Of a stretch of DNA of 5,953 bases, positions 1 through 5,953 are shown in pieces (position 1 is the first letter of the stretch; every line of letters starts with the position of its first letter). The notes below the pieces were generated by a model. It searched no databases, had not been told where the DNA came from, and saw nothing but the letters and a program-made list of their open reading frames with translations. The DNA lies in contig JADFIX010000297.1 in NCBI GenBank assembly GCA_022566435.1, positions 1-5,953 of the forward strand. The letters run 5' to 3'. Origin of the DNA: Planctomycetota bacterium. GTDB taxonomy: Bacteria; Planctomycetota; Phycisphaerae; UBA1845. A program made the position numbers and the translations under genes.

Positions 1-2524
1 GATCCAGCGATCGTTTGAATTCCGTCAGGGCTTCGAATTGGTTCGTCACCTCGAATAGACAAATGACACGCTCCGCCGCGCGTTGGACGTAGCGGTCGTT
101 TGGTCCGCGAATTTGTTTCATCGCGTCATGGCTCGACAAGAGCAATCGCTGTGCCTCTTCATACTGTTTAAGGCTGGTGGCGCACTCGCCCAGGATACTC
201 CGTCCATACCAAATCCACCAATTCGTTTCCGGTAAGACGGCGATAAGCGCGGAGATTGAATCCCGTAATATACTTGACGCTTGTTCGGCGTTCCCGCGCT
301 CCAACGCAATGAGCGCTAGACCGAGCCTGGCAGTTGCTACGATCGAATGACCGTCTCCCACTCTGTCCGTGTAGTACGCCACCGTCTTTTCGAGGCATTT
401 TCCGGCAGATTCCAAATTCCCTGTCTCGATCAGGACAAATCCGAGTTCGAGATTGCCAATCGCCCCGACACGCGTGCGGTATTTCCCGTGGTTTTTCAAC
501 CGCCGCAATGCCTGTCGAAGGATTCTCTCCGCGCCTTCAAAGTCGCCCTTGTCGGCCAAGAGGGAGCCGAGTTTGACGGATGAAGCCGTCGAATAGGCAT
601 TGTCCTCTTCACGGTCTTTACGTTTTCCCTTCATTTCATCGCGTACGAGTGCCTCGGCGCGGACGTAGGCGCCCTGTCCGCGAAGTGCATCGATCAGTTC
701 ACCGCATGCGCTCGCGGCATGAGGATGTTTTTCACCGAGCGCCTTACGCTTGGTATTCCAAGCGTCGAGACATAGTCGCTCGGCAGCAACATAATCACCG
801 CGAGCGTTTGCAAGGCGTGCGACCACTTCGGCTGTATAAGCAAACTGCACGTCTTCGTCATCCAATTGGCGCCGGAGCGCCGTGAGTGCGGCCTCCAATA
901 CGGATTCCGCATCGCCAAATCTTTCTAACTCGATAAACAGCGCGGCGAGATTCCTCCAGTCCTTGGCCACGGACCGGAGGTCATCACCGCCCACCATCCG
1001 GTGAATTTTCAGTGCCTTACTTAGATTCCGCTGTGCCTTCACGTAGTCGCCCTTTTTCTTCCAGACGATGCCCAGCTCGCGATACATATCGCCCACTTCC
1101 TTGTCTTCCACGCCGAGCCAAGTTTGACGGGCCTCGATCGCCTTTTTGAGGAACTCTGCAGCCTCATCGTAGTAGGTGAGATTTTTGAAGACGCTCCCCA
1201 TTGAATGTAGAAGTTCAATGTGTACTACGGGTTGATCTTGCAATTTCTCTTCCACGTTTCTGACGCCCTCTCCGAAGATCTGCCGTAAGGATTTATTACT
1301 TTGGGCGCGCGCGTTCGGATCCGACGCCTCAATCAAGTCTTTCAGGATTTCGCACACATATCTGGTGGCTTCCGCCTTCTGATCTGCGTGTTGTCTAGAA
1401 TCAACTGCACGATAGTACAAAACTCGGTTCCATATCCCGAAACTCATGATCGAGACGGCAAGCAAGGTGAGAAAAGCGAATGGAGCCTTATGGCGTGCGA
1501 TGAGCTTTCGAATTTGGTACAAAGTGCTTGGCGGGCGGGCGAAGATCGGCTGATTCGTGAGAAAACGCGCAACGTCCTCGCCAAGGGCCGAAGCACTCTG
1601 GTACCGCCGCGCCGGCTCTTTCTCGATCGCCTTGAGAATTATCGTTTCCACGTCCGACGGTACTTGGTGGGCCAGCGACCTCGGCTTGCGCGGTCGGCCT
1701 TCGCAGATAATTCGTACGGACTCGTGCAACGCGCTGCCGTCTATGTCGTAGGGGAGCCGTTCGGTGACCAGCTCGTAGAGAATGACACCTAGCGAATAGA
1801 CATCGCTACGAAGGTCGATTTCGTCCGGGTTTCCTCGTGCCTGCTCTGGGCTCATATAGGCCAACGTACCCTGGATCTTGCCGAGCTCGGTCACGATGGT
1901 CGCGGCGGCGATGTCCGCATCCGTTATCCTGGCAAGCCCGAAGTCGAGGATTTTCGCTCGTCCCTCGGCATCCACAATGATGTTGGAAGGCTTTAGGTCG
2001 CGATGGATAACCCCGCGTTGGTGGGCATAATTGATGGCGTCGCAGATTCTGCCGAACATTTCCATTCTCGCCCGCAAGTCGAGTTCATGTTGTCCGACGT
2101 AGGCGTTCAGGACGGAACCGCGCACCAGTTCCATTGCAAAGAAATGCTGGCCGTCTTCCGTTCGCCCCGATTCGTAAATCGCCGCGATATCGGGATGACG
2201 TAATCGGGCGAGCGTTTGCGCCTCGCGCTGGAACAGACGTACGTAGTGCTGATCGATGTACTGACCGCCACGTACCACCTTGAGGGCGACGGCGCGGCGG
2301 GGGTTCTGTTGCTCGGCCTCGTATACCGTACCCATACCGCCGGAGCCGAGCACCGATACGATTCGGTATTGTCCAATTCGATCCGGTAGAGACGTGTGGT
2401 TGGAGGGACTATAGGTGCTTTCCGGCGCGTCGTGGGCATCCTTGGCCGCCGCAAGAAACCGCTCATTCGAGGCGGCGGACGAGCCGTCTCCTTCGGTTTC
2501 GCCGTTGGCCGGGTCGTCATGCAT
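1..2524 (-). CDS. Membrane-anchored Ser/Thr protein kinase with C-terminal TPR repeats (3' end cut by window edge)
   Basis: An uninterrupted minus-strand frame of 841 codons with no stop before the left edge. A Hanks-type kinase domain spans about residues 50-325: Gly loop GSGGMG (60-65), catalytic Lys82 in VALKVV, helix-C Glu101, HRDLKPSN (174-181) with catalytic Asp176, DFG (194-196) and MSPE (224-227). All key residues are present, and the Arg before Asp176 makes it an RD kinase, so it should phosphorylate Ser/Thr on proteins. A single membrane helix lies at about 347-365, preceded by basic residues (RKLIARHK), which predicts a cytoplasmic kinase and an extracytoplasmic C-terminus. Residues 434 to about 805 form some nine TPR-like helical pairs spaced near 42 residues, probably for protein binding. 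The start is the first ATG after an in-frame stop (2627-2629) and has GGAG 9 bases upstream; a GTG at 2575 is less likely. Substrate and signal are unknown. Confidence 0.95.
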   Translation of the reverse strand, partial: MHDDPANGETEGDGSSAASNERFLAAAKDAHDAPESTYSPSNHTSLPDRIGQYRIVSVLGSGGMGTVYEAEQQNPRRAVALKVVRGGQYIDQHYVRLFQREAQTLARLRHPDIAAIYESGRTEDGQHFFAMELVRGSVLNAYVGQHELDLRARMEMFGRICDAINYAHQRGVIHRDLKPSNIIVDAEGRAKILDFGLARITDADIAAATIVTELGKIQGTLAYMSPEQARGNPDEIDLRSDVYSLGVILYELVTERLPYDIDGSALHESVRIICEGRPRKPRSLAHQVPSDVETIILKAIEKEPARRYQSASALGEDVARFLTNQPIFARPPSTLYQIRKLIARHKAPFAFLTLLAVSIMSFGIWNRVLYYRAVDSRQHADQKAEATRYVCEILKDLIEASDPNARAQSNKSLRQIFGEGVRNVEEKLQDQPVVHIELLHSMGSVFKNLTYYDEAAEFLKKAIEARQTWLGVEDKEVGDMYRELGIVWKKKGDYVKAQRNLSKALKIHRMVGGDDLRSVAKDWRNLAALFIELERFGDAESVLEAALTALRRQLDDEDVQFAYTAEVVARLANARGDYVAAERLCLDAWNTKRKALGEKHPHAASACGELIDALRGQGAYVRAEALVRDEMKGKRKDREEDNAYSTASSVKLGSLLADKGDFEGAERILRQALRRLKNHGKYRTRVGAIGNLELGFVLIETGNLESAGKCLEKTVAYYTDRVGDGHSIVATARLGLALIALERGNAEQASSILRDSISALIAVLPETNWWIWYGRSILGECATSLKQYEEAQRLLLSSHDAMKQIRGPNDRYVQRAAERVICLFEVTNQFEALTEFKRSLD

Positions 2525-2533
2525 TCGTCGGTT

Positions 2534-2537
2534 CTCC
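2534..2537 (-). promoter_or_regulatory. Ribosome binding site of the kinase gene
   Basis: GGAG on the minus strand, 9 bases before the ATG at 2524. It is short but supports this start. A 6-bp inverted repeat (GACACC at 2540-2545, GGTGTC at 2556-2561, 10-base loop) lies immediately upstream in the presumed leader. It could fold near the ribosome site, though a repeat of this size can arise by chance. Confidence 0.5.
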
Positions 2538-2909
2538 GCGACACCCGGTCGCCGAGGTGTCCTTTTGAACGACACTTCGTTGCGTCTTGTCGCCGGACTT
2601 GACGGTCGGTGACCGCCGCGAATTTGTCATTGCGTGGCTCGCAGCTGCCGCGAATGGGGGCGCCGCCGAATGTTCCGGTGACGTCATGATACCGACGAGC
2701 AGGACAGCGCATTCGCCACGATAGAGTACCGGCGATACGTCAAATTGGCCAGTCTCGCACGTCAAGACGGGCAAGAACGCCGTAGGCGCCGTTTCAAATG
2801 GCGGGTTTCGCGGTGAGTCGCCCACGGTGTTGGTGGCTCGAGGTAGTGCGATATCTGACCGGGTCGAGCGGCTACGGGGAATTGGAACACGGTTTGTCCT
2901 CTTGGGCTA

Positions 2910-2939
2910 TTGAAAGCTCGGCATGTAATCCTGTATCAT
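2910..2939 (+). promoter_or_regulatory. Candidate housekeeping-sigma promoter for the IPTL-CTERM gene
   Basis: TTGAAA (2910-2915) and TATCAT (2934-2939) each match the sigma-70 consensus hexamers at five of six positions and are separated by 18 bases. Transcription would begin near 2946, leaving a leader of about 75 bases before the ATG at 3021. The call rests on pattern only. If it is right, the longer reading frame that opens with TTG at 2910 cannot be the real start, because it would begin inside the promoter. Confidence 0.45.
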
Positions 2940-3007
2940 TGGCTTCCGGGACTGAATCTGTTCGTGACGTCCCATCGGGCGTCTTGGTCACAAATGAAGT
3001 CGAGGCG

Positions 3008-3013
3008 AAGGAG
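3008..3013 (+). promoter_or_regulatory. Ribosome binding site fixing the IPTL-CTERM start
   Basis: AAGGAG, a near-perfect Shine-Dalgarno sequence, lies 7 bases before the ATG at 3021. It decides the start: the frame stays open upstream to a TTG at 2910, but beginning at 3021 puts a proper signal peptide at the N-terminus. Confidence 0.85.
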
Positions 3014-3020
3014 TTCTACC

Positions 3021-3650
3021 ATGAATGCATCAAATTCTGTAAAAGAGAATGGGCGTGTAGGATCGGATCTTGGCTTGTTCAAAGGCCTCACGAGGGCAAT
3101 CGGAATCTTTCTTGTTGCTTCGGCGGCTGCGTCCTCTGCGACGCTGGCCAATGATGAATGCTTCTCTGTTGGGACGGAGAATTGCGCGTGCGAGATCACG
3201 CCGGCGGTGGGGACTTTTCGGATCGGCAACGGCGTGATCGATTATGATGTCGTCTTTAACAGCGCAACGTGTGCCTCCGTTTCAGGGGCCAAAGTGGTCT
3301 TGGCCAAACCTCAGGACAACTGCACTCCGGAGCTTGATAAGATGGGAAATGCAGTCGTACTGTTTTCGCTCGGTACGTGTAGTCAGCAAGGCGCTAACGC
3401 GCGGTTTGTGGGCCAATTCACTATCACCAACACTAGCGGATCTTGTGCGACCGGCGATACCGCGGAATGTCTTCAGGACCCAAGGGGGATCGTGGAGCGG
3501 GCAGTGGCTTGTGCGCAGAAGATCATCAAAGACAACATGTGTCCGTCATCGGTAGTTCCTACGGTATCCGAATGGGGCTTGGTCGCCATGATTGGGTTGG
3601 TGATGATCGCCGGCACGCTCGTTTCTCGTCGACGCACAGTCGCTCGATAA
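3021..3650 (+). CDS. Secreted cysteine-rich protein with IPTL-CTERM sorting signal
   Basis: A 209-residue exported protein. Residues 1-43 resemble a long signal peptide: basic residues to Arg25, a hydrophobic stretch at about 26-43, and probable cleavage after ATLA (40-43). The mature part, about 44-178, has ten cysteines (47, 55, 57, 84, 101, 120, 142, 150, 164, 174), an even number that would allow five disulfides, and short hydrophobic alternations suggesting a beta-rich fold. I do not recognise this middle domain. The C-terminus has the tripartite sorting layout: VPTVSEWG (179-186), a hydrophobic helix (187-201) and a basic tail (RRR at 203-205). This is the planctomycete form of the IPTLxxWG-CTERM signal, a family linked to exosortase H, which would process the protein at the membrane for surface display or release. 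No exosortase gene is in the window. No terminator separates it from the downstream sigma gene. Confidence 0.9.
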   Translation: MNASNSVKENGRVGSDLGLFKGLTRAIGIFLVASAAASSATLANDECFSVGTENCACEITPAVGTFRIGNGVIDYDVVFNSATCASVSGAKVVLAKPQDNCTPELDKMGNAVVLFSLGTCSQQGANARFVGQFTITNTSGSCATGDTAECLQDPRGIVERAVACAQKIIKDNMCPSSVVPTVSEWGLVAMIGLVMIAGTLVSRRRTVAR

Positions 3651-3709
3651 ATGCATGGCTATCGACACCGTGTTATCTTCGTGCTTTTGATTGGATCGGT
3701 GGTCGTTAC

Positions 3710-4294
3710 GTGACCAAGCACGCACATCCCGAAACACGTGCCAGCCTGCTGCAACGGGTGCGCGATCCCGGCGACGACGAGGCGTGGCGCGAGTTTTTCA
3801 ACATCTACCGTCCCTTGATTTATCGATACGGCCGGTTGCGAGGCCTGAGCCGCGCCGACGCAGATGAAGTCGTGCAGAAATGCATGACCAAGCTCGTCGA
3901 TAAGATGCAGCAGTTCGAATACTCCAGTACCAAGGGCGGTTTCAAGTTCTGGCTACGCCGCGTGACCAACAATCTGATCACCGACGTTCAGAGAAAACGA
4001 AAAACGCAGCTTGCCAAGAGCGGCGATTTTCGACGACCACAGGAACGAGAGCCTTCGGTCGACGAAATCTGGGAGCGGGAGTGGGAGCGTAAGCACTTGC
4101 AGCATTTCCTCCACGAGCTCGAGGGTCGAATCGCTCCGACGACATACAAAGCGTTCGAATACTACGTGTTGAGTGATTGGCCGGTGGAACGGGTGATGAG
4201 CGAATTGGGCGTCACGGCCGATCAGGTTTACGCCGCCAAGTCGCGGGTGACGCGGAAGCTACGCGATATGATGAAAGAAGCGATCGGCATGTGA
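3710..4294 (+). CDS. ECF-family RNA polymerase sigma factor
   Basis: A 194-residue sigma-70 family protein with only regions 2 and 4, the usual ECF form, which directs RNA polymerase to specific promoters. Region 2 covers about residues 20-100. ADADEVVQKCMTKL (50-63) matches region 2.2, which contacts the polymerase, although the usual Glu after VQ is Lys here. FKFWLRRVTNNL (78-89), followed by a basic run (95-98), matches regions 2.3/2.4 that bind the -10 element. Region 4 is about 135-190, with the helix-turn-helix VMSELGVTADQVYAAKSRV (162-180) for the -35 element. The N-terminus (SLLQRVRDP...AWREFF) is typical of planctomycete ECFs. The GTG start is chosen because no start codon occurs in frame for over 60 bases upstream and homology begins here; the ribosome site is weak (GGTGG, 7 bases upstream). 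No anti-sigma gene is adjacent. Its targets are unknown. Confidence 0.9.
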   Translation: MTKHAHPETRASLLQRVRDPGDDEAWREFFNIYRPLIYRYGRLRGLSRADADEVVQKCMTKLVDKMQQFEYSSTKGGFKFWLRRVTNNLITDVQRKRKTQLAKSGDFRRPQEREPSVDEIWEREWERKHLQHFLHELEGRIAPTTYKAFEYYVLSDWPVERVMSELGVTADQVYAAKSRVTRKLRDMMKEAIGM

Positions 4295-4340
4295 AGTTCG
4301 GGGTTCTTTGATCGCCGACGTTCGCGCCATCATTGCCAGG

Positions 4341-4373
4341 AAAAAAACACGGACCGCCTGGCGGCGGCCCGTG
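4341..4373 (-). terminator. Rho-independent terminator of the cohesin-like gene
   Basis: Arms 4348-4358 and 4363-4373 form an 11-bp GC-rich stem with a 4-base loop, followed on the minus strand by seven Ts (4347-4341). In minus-strand RNA the single non-Watson-Crick position is a G-U wobble. In plus-strand RNA the same position is an A-C mismatch, and no U-tract follows. The element therefore serves the leftward unit and lies 41 bases beyond the stop at 4415. A weaker 6-bp hairpin (TCGCAA at 4381-4386, TTGCGA at 4397-4402) sits between the stop and this terminator. I see no separate terminator for the sigma factor gene. Confidence 0.85.
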
Positions 4374-4414
4374 CCCTGAATCGCAAGTCTGCTAATTTGC
4401 GAAGACCGGAAGAG

Positions 4415-4990
4415 CTACTTTCGATCGGTTCGACGCGCTTTTGCGCGGTCTACGATCGTCACGCCGAGTGTCGCATCGGTGCGGCATTCGATCGCCGATG
4501 CCCCGCCGTTTCGGAGAAACGTTTGTTCGCTCCCTGCGAGGCTGACCGTGAACGTGCCCGCGGCATCTCGTGACGCCCGAAACAGAAAGGTTGCCAGTAA
4601 GGCGGGCTCTGTCACATCCACCGAGCCCGTCAGTTGCACGGCGCCCGCCTCTCTCGTTTTCACATTCGTCGCTTCCAAGGCGCTACCCGGACCGAAGACG
4701 TATCCGGGCCGGCTCGCGTCGATTACGATCTGCTCCAACTCGAGCGATCCTCGCTCCCCCCCATCCGTTTCGAGGATGACCTGGAAGGTTTGAAGGTCTT
4801 CGACGTCTGCCACAAGCACGTCTATCGCGATGCGATCTCCGGCCTGCAAGACAGGTCGATCCGCGGTGAGCAGTATTCGAGTATCCGATCCATTTTCCGC
4901 CGCGAGCACCGGCAGCCCGCCCAAGAAAGTCGCTGTAAGAATTGAGAGTCCTATCGTTTCCCATTTGATTGTTTTCTTTACCGTATTCAT
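4415..4990 (-). CDS. Secreted cohesin-like domain protein
   Basis: A 191-residue exported protein. The signal peptide has Lys5, Lys6 and Lys9, a hydrophobic core at about 13-30 and probable cleavage near VLA/AEN (28-33). The rest, about 37-180, is one domain patterned like cohesins (bacterial beta-sandwich modules that bind dockerins): an opening strand plus RPVLQAGDRIAIDV (45-58), VEDLQTFQVILE (63-74), a central segment with SRPGYVFGPGSALEA (93-107), TEPALLATFLFRA (127-139) as the late strand, and a closing TLGVTIVD (174-181). The tail is short and basic, with no membrane helix, LPXTG or CTERM motif, so the protein is probably released or held non-covalently. Start: an ATG 57 bases upstream is in frame, but 4990 has AAGGAG 6 bases before it and places the signal peptide correctly. 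The upstream neighbour, 89 bases away on the same strand, carries a dockerin-like module. The call rests on pattern; binding is not shown. Confidence 0.82.
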   Translation of the reverse strand: MNTVKKTIKWETIGLSILTATFLGGLPVLAAENGSDTRILLTADRPVLQAGDRIAIDVLVADVEDLQTFQVILETDGGERGSLELEQIVIDASRPGYVFGPGSALEATNVKTREAGAVQLTGSVDVTEPALLATFLFRASRDAAGTFTVSLAGSEQTFLRNGGASAIECRTDATLGVTIVDRAKARRTDRK

Positions 4991-4996
4991 GATTCG

Positions 4997-5002
4997 CTCC
5001 TT
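4997..5002 (-). promoter_or_regulatory. Ribosome binding site fixing the cohesin-like start
   Basis: AAGGAG on the minus strand, 6 bases before the ATG at 4990. It favours this start over the in-frame ATG at 5047, which has no comparable site and would place 19 hydrophilic residues before the signal peptide. Confidence 0.85.
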
Positions 5003-5079
5003 CTGGTGATGCGCTTTGTCACGCGTTAAAGACTTCTTTGAATTCATGTTTCACGAGACGCCTGAACCCAACCCGCCCA

Positions 5080-5953
5080 TTACGGGCAGTTTTCCGGACA
5101 GCTATAGGGATACGGAAGGCCTTTCAGTCCCTGGATAATCATGAACACGTCGTTGATGTTCATGATATGGTTCACCTGTTCATCGTCGACGTCCACCCAC
5201 GAGAGATGAGCTTCGGAACCAGCTCTCTGCCAGGTCTTGATGGCCGCTACCGCATCGTCGATGTTGGTGACGCCCTGTGGCGGTGTCCAGTTCGTGCCGT
5301 TGAATTGGCCGACGCAATCCGCCCAGAACTTCGGCGCGGGCCGAAAAATCGTCGGCAATTCCAGGGCTGCGGCATCTCCGACAACGTTCGTGGCGATGAT
5401 GTCATACGTCGCCACGGGGACGATGGGGCAGCCGGCGACGTGAACGATTTCCGGCCAGTCGCCGCCAATCATGTTGCTGATCCACCTGTGGTCGAAAGCG
5501 ACGGCATGGGCAATGCCGTCGACATCGGGCTCGCCCACCCAGGATTCGAATCCGGTCGAATCCGAGCAGTATTCAGAATTCAAAAGGTCGATCCGGAAGG
5601 CGACCTGCTGACCTTGATTGAGACAGTTGGTATCGAACGACAGGTACCGGTTTCGCGGCACGTAGCACATCGCCCCGCTGCCGTCAGGTGAATCGACGCA
5701 GGCCGTCCGATTCGGGCAATCCAAATCGGTCAAACAGGGTTGATCAAGTTCGTCACCAAACACAACTGCCGGCGCCGGCGCTTGCTCGAAGCACAGCTCA
5801 ATGAAGATCATCAGCTCTCCGCCGCAGTTTTGCGGCGCATTGTTGCAAGCGGTCACACCGTTGCCGTACCACCAGCTACGATCGACGTCATTTTCAGTAT
5901 CCACGCCGACGCGTAAGTTGTTGTTGATCCAGGAACCGCTCGGTCCGGAGTAC
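5080..5953 (-). CDS. Extracellular protein with C-terminal dockerin-like module (5' end cut by window edge)
   Basis: The frame is open from the right edge to TAA at 5080-5082, giving 290 visible residues; the start and any signal peptide lie outside. A GTG at 5904 is in frame, but coding-like sequence continues upstream of it, so it is not the likely start. Visible parts, numbered from the edge: a Cys- and aromatic-rich segment (1-56); CLTDLDCPNRTACVDS (73-88) closing with CYVPRNRYLSF (96-106), a Cys motif and conserved lead-in I recall from many planctomycete secreted proteins; a probable beta-rich middle (about 115-205); and a C-terminal dockerin-like module (about 217-283). The module begins NWTPPQG and has two similar half-repeats, GVTNIDDAVAAIKTW (227-241) and HIMNINDVFMIIQGLKG (262-278). 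Dockerin half-repeats bind calcium and dock onto cohesins; canonical DxNxDG loops are not evident here. The gene lies just upstream of the cohesin-like gene on the same strand, possibly in one operon. Confidence 0.85.
   Translation of the reverse strand, partial: YSGPSGSWINNNLRVGVDTENDVDRSWWYGNGVTACNNAPQNCGGELMIFIELCFEQAPAPAVVFGDELDQPCLTDLDCPNRTACVDSPDGSGAMCYVPRNRYLSFDTNCLNQGQQVAFRIDLLNSEYCSDSTGFESWVGEPDVDGIAHAVAFDHRWISNMIGGDWPEIVHVAGCPIVPVATYDIIATNVVGDAAALELPTIFRPAPKFWADCVGQFNGTNWTPPQGVTNIDDAVAAIKTWQRAGSEAHLSWVDVDDEQVNHIMNINDVFMIIQGLKGLPYPYSCPENCP

Larger units (their letters stand above)
2525..3020. other. Divergent intergenic region between kinase and IPTL-CTERM genes
   Basis: A 496-base stretch with no convincing gene. 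It must carry promoters for the kinase (leftward) and the IPTL-CTERM gene (rightward). A good rightward promoter candidate is listed separately; I found no convincing leftward one. The sequence ACGTC recurs at 2681, 2738, 2759 and 2967, the first inside the perfect palindrome TGACGTCA (2679-2686). Frames that cross the region on both strands translate to low-complexity, Arg/Ser/Pro-rich peptides with no recognisable domain, so I treat them as non-coding. Confidence 0.6.

Noticed and set aside
1301..1792. A 163-codon plus-strand frame opposite the kinase.
   Set aside because: It is antisense to the kinase C-lobe and membrane helix and has no domain signature; it looks like a GC-driven shadow frame.
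2603..2615. Short palindrome CGGTC-GGT-GACCG as an operator candidate.
   Set aside because: Five-base arms with a three-base spacer are expected by chance in a region of this length and base composition, and no second copy was seen.
2107..2712. A 201-codon minus-strand frame overlapping the kinase N-terminal region.
   Set aside because: It lies out of frame over well-supported kinase coding sequence, and its translation is Arg/Pro/Ser-rich with no domain. It is a shadow of the kinase gene plus upstream intergenic DNA.
2517..2825. A 102-codon minus-strand frame whose end overlaps the kinase start, which could suggest translational coupling.
   Set aside because: The translation resembles no protein family and has low-complexity Ala/Ser/Arg runs, and there is no clear ribosome site. 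The overlap with the kinase ATG is probably chance.
2910..3020. N-terminal extension of the IPTL-CTERM protein by 37 residues from a TTG.
   Set aside because: The TTG falls inside the candidate promoter, and a strong ribosome site directs initiation at 3021, which gives a proper signal peptide.
2798..3154. A 118-codon plus-strand frame crossing the IPTL-CTERM start.
   Set aside because: It overlaps the well-supported promoter, ribosome site and signal peptide of the real gene in another frame and shows no domain.
3443..3709. N-terminal extension of the sigma factor by 89 residues from an ATG at 3443.
   Set aside because: The extension lies over the IPTL-CTERM coding sequence in another frame and does not look like sigma sequence. 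Recognisable ECF sequence begins just after the GTG at 3710.
5038..5691. A 217-codon plus-strand frame opposite the dockerin-like gene.
   Set aside because: It is antisense to a gene with clear Cys motifs and a dockerin-like end, and its own translation has no recognisable domain.

Overview
The window looks like chromosomal DNA of a planctomycete, probably Phycisphaerae-like. That is inferred from protein style alone: a Ser/Thr kinase fused through one membrane helix to 42-residue TPR repeats, a planctomycete-type ECF sigma factor, a secreted protein ending in the VPTVSEWG form of the IPTL-CTERM sorting signal, and secreted cohesin-like and dockerin-like proteins. Five protein genes are supported, two of them cut by the window edges. 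I see no tRNA, rRNA, CRISPR array, insertion sequence or phage gene.

Layout. Positions 1-2524 (minus strand) hold the kinase, which runs off the left edge after 841 codons. Positions 2525-3020 are a divergent intergenic region with one good promoter candidate facing right. Positions 3021-3650 (plus) encode a cysteine-rich exported IPTL-CTERM protein. It is followed 59 bases later by an ECF sigma factor with a GTG start (3710-4294, plus). A possible 20-codon reading frame exactly bridges the gap. From the right edge, two minus-strand genes converge on the sigma gene: a secreted dockerin-like protein (5080 to the edge, its start lost) and a secreted cohesin-like protein (4415-4990). A strong rho-independent terminator at 4341-4373 ends this second unit.

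How the genes may work together. The kinase and the sigma factor form a signalling and transcription pair of a kind known in planctomycetes, here on divergent strands rather than in one operon. The sigma gene is probably cotranscribed with the IPTL-CTERM gene, which suggests envelope-related output. The dockerin-like and cohesin-like neighbours could interact outside the cytoplasm. All functional links between these genes are inference from position; none is shown by the sequence.
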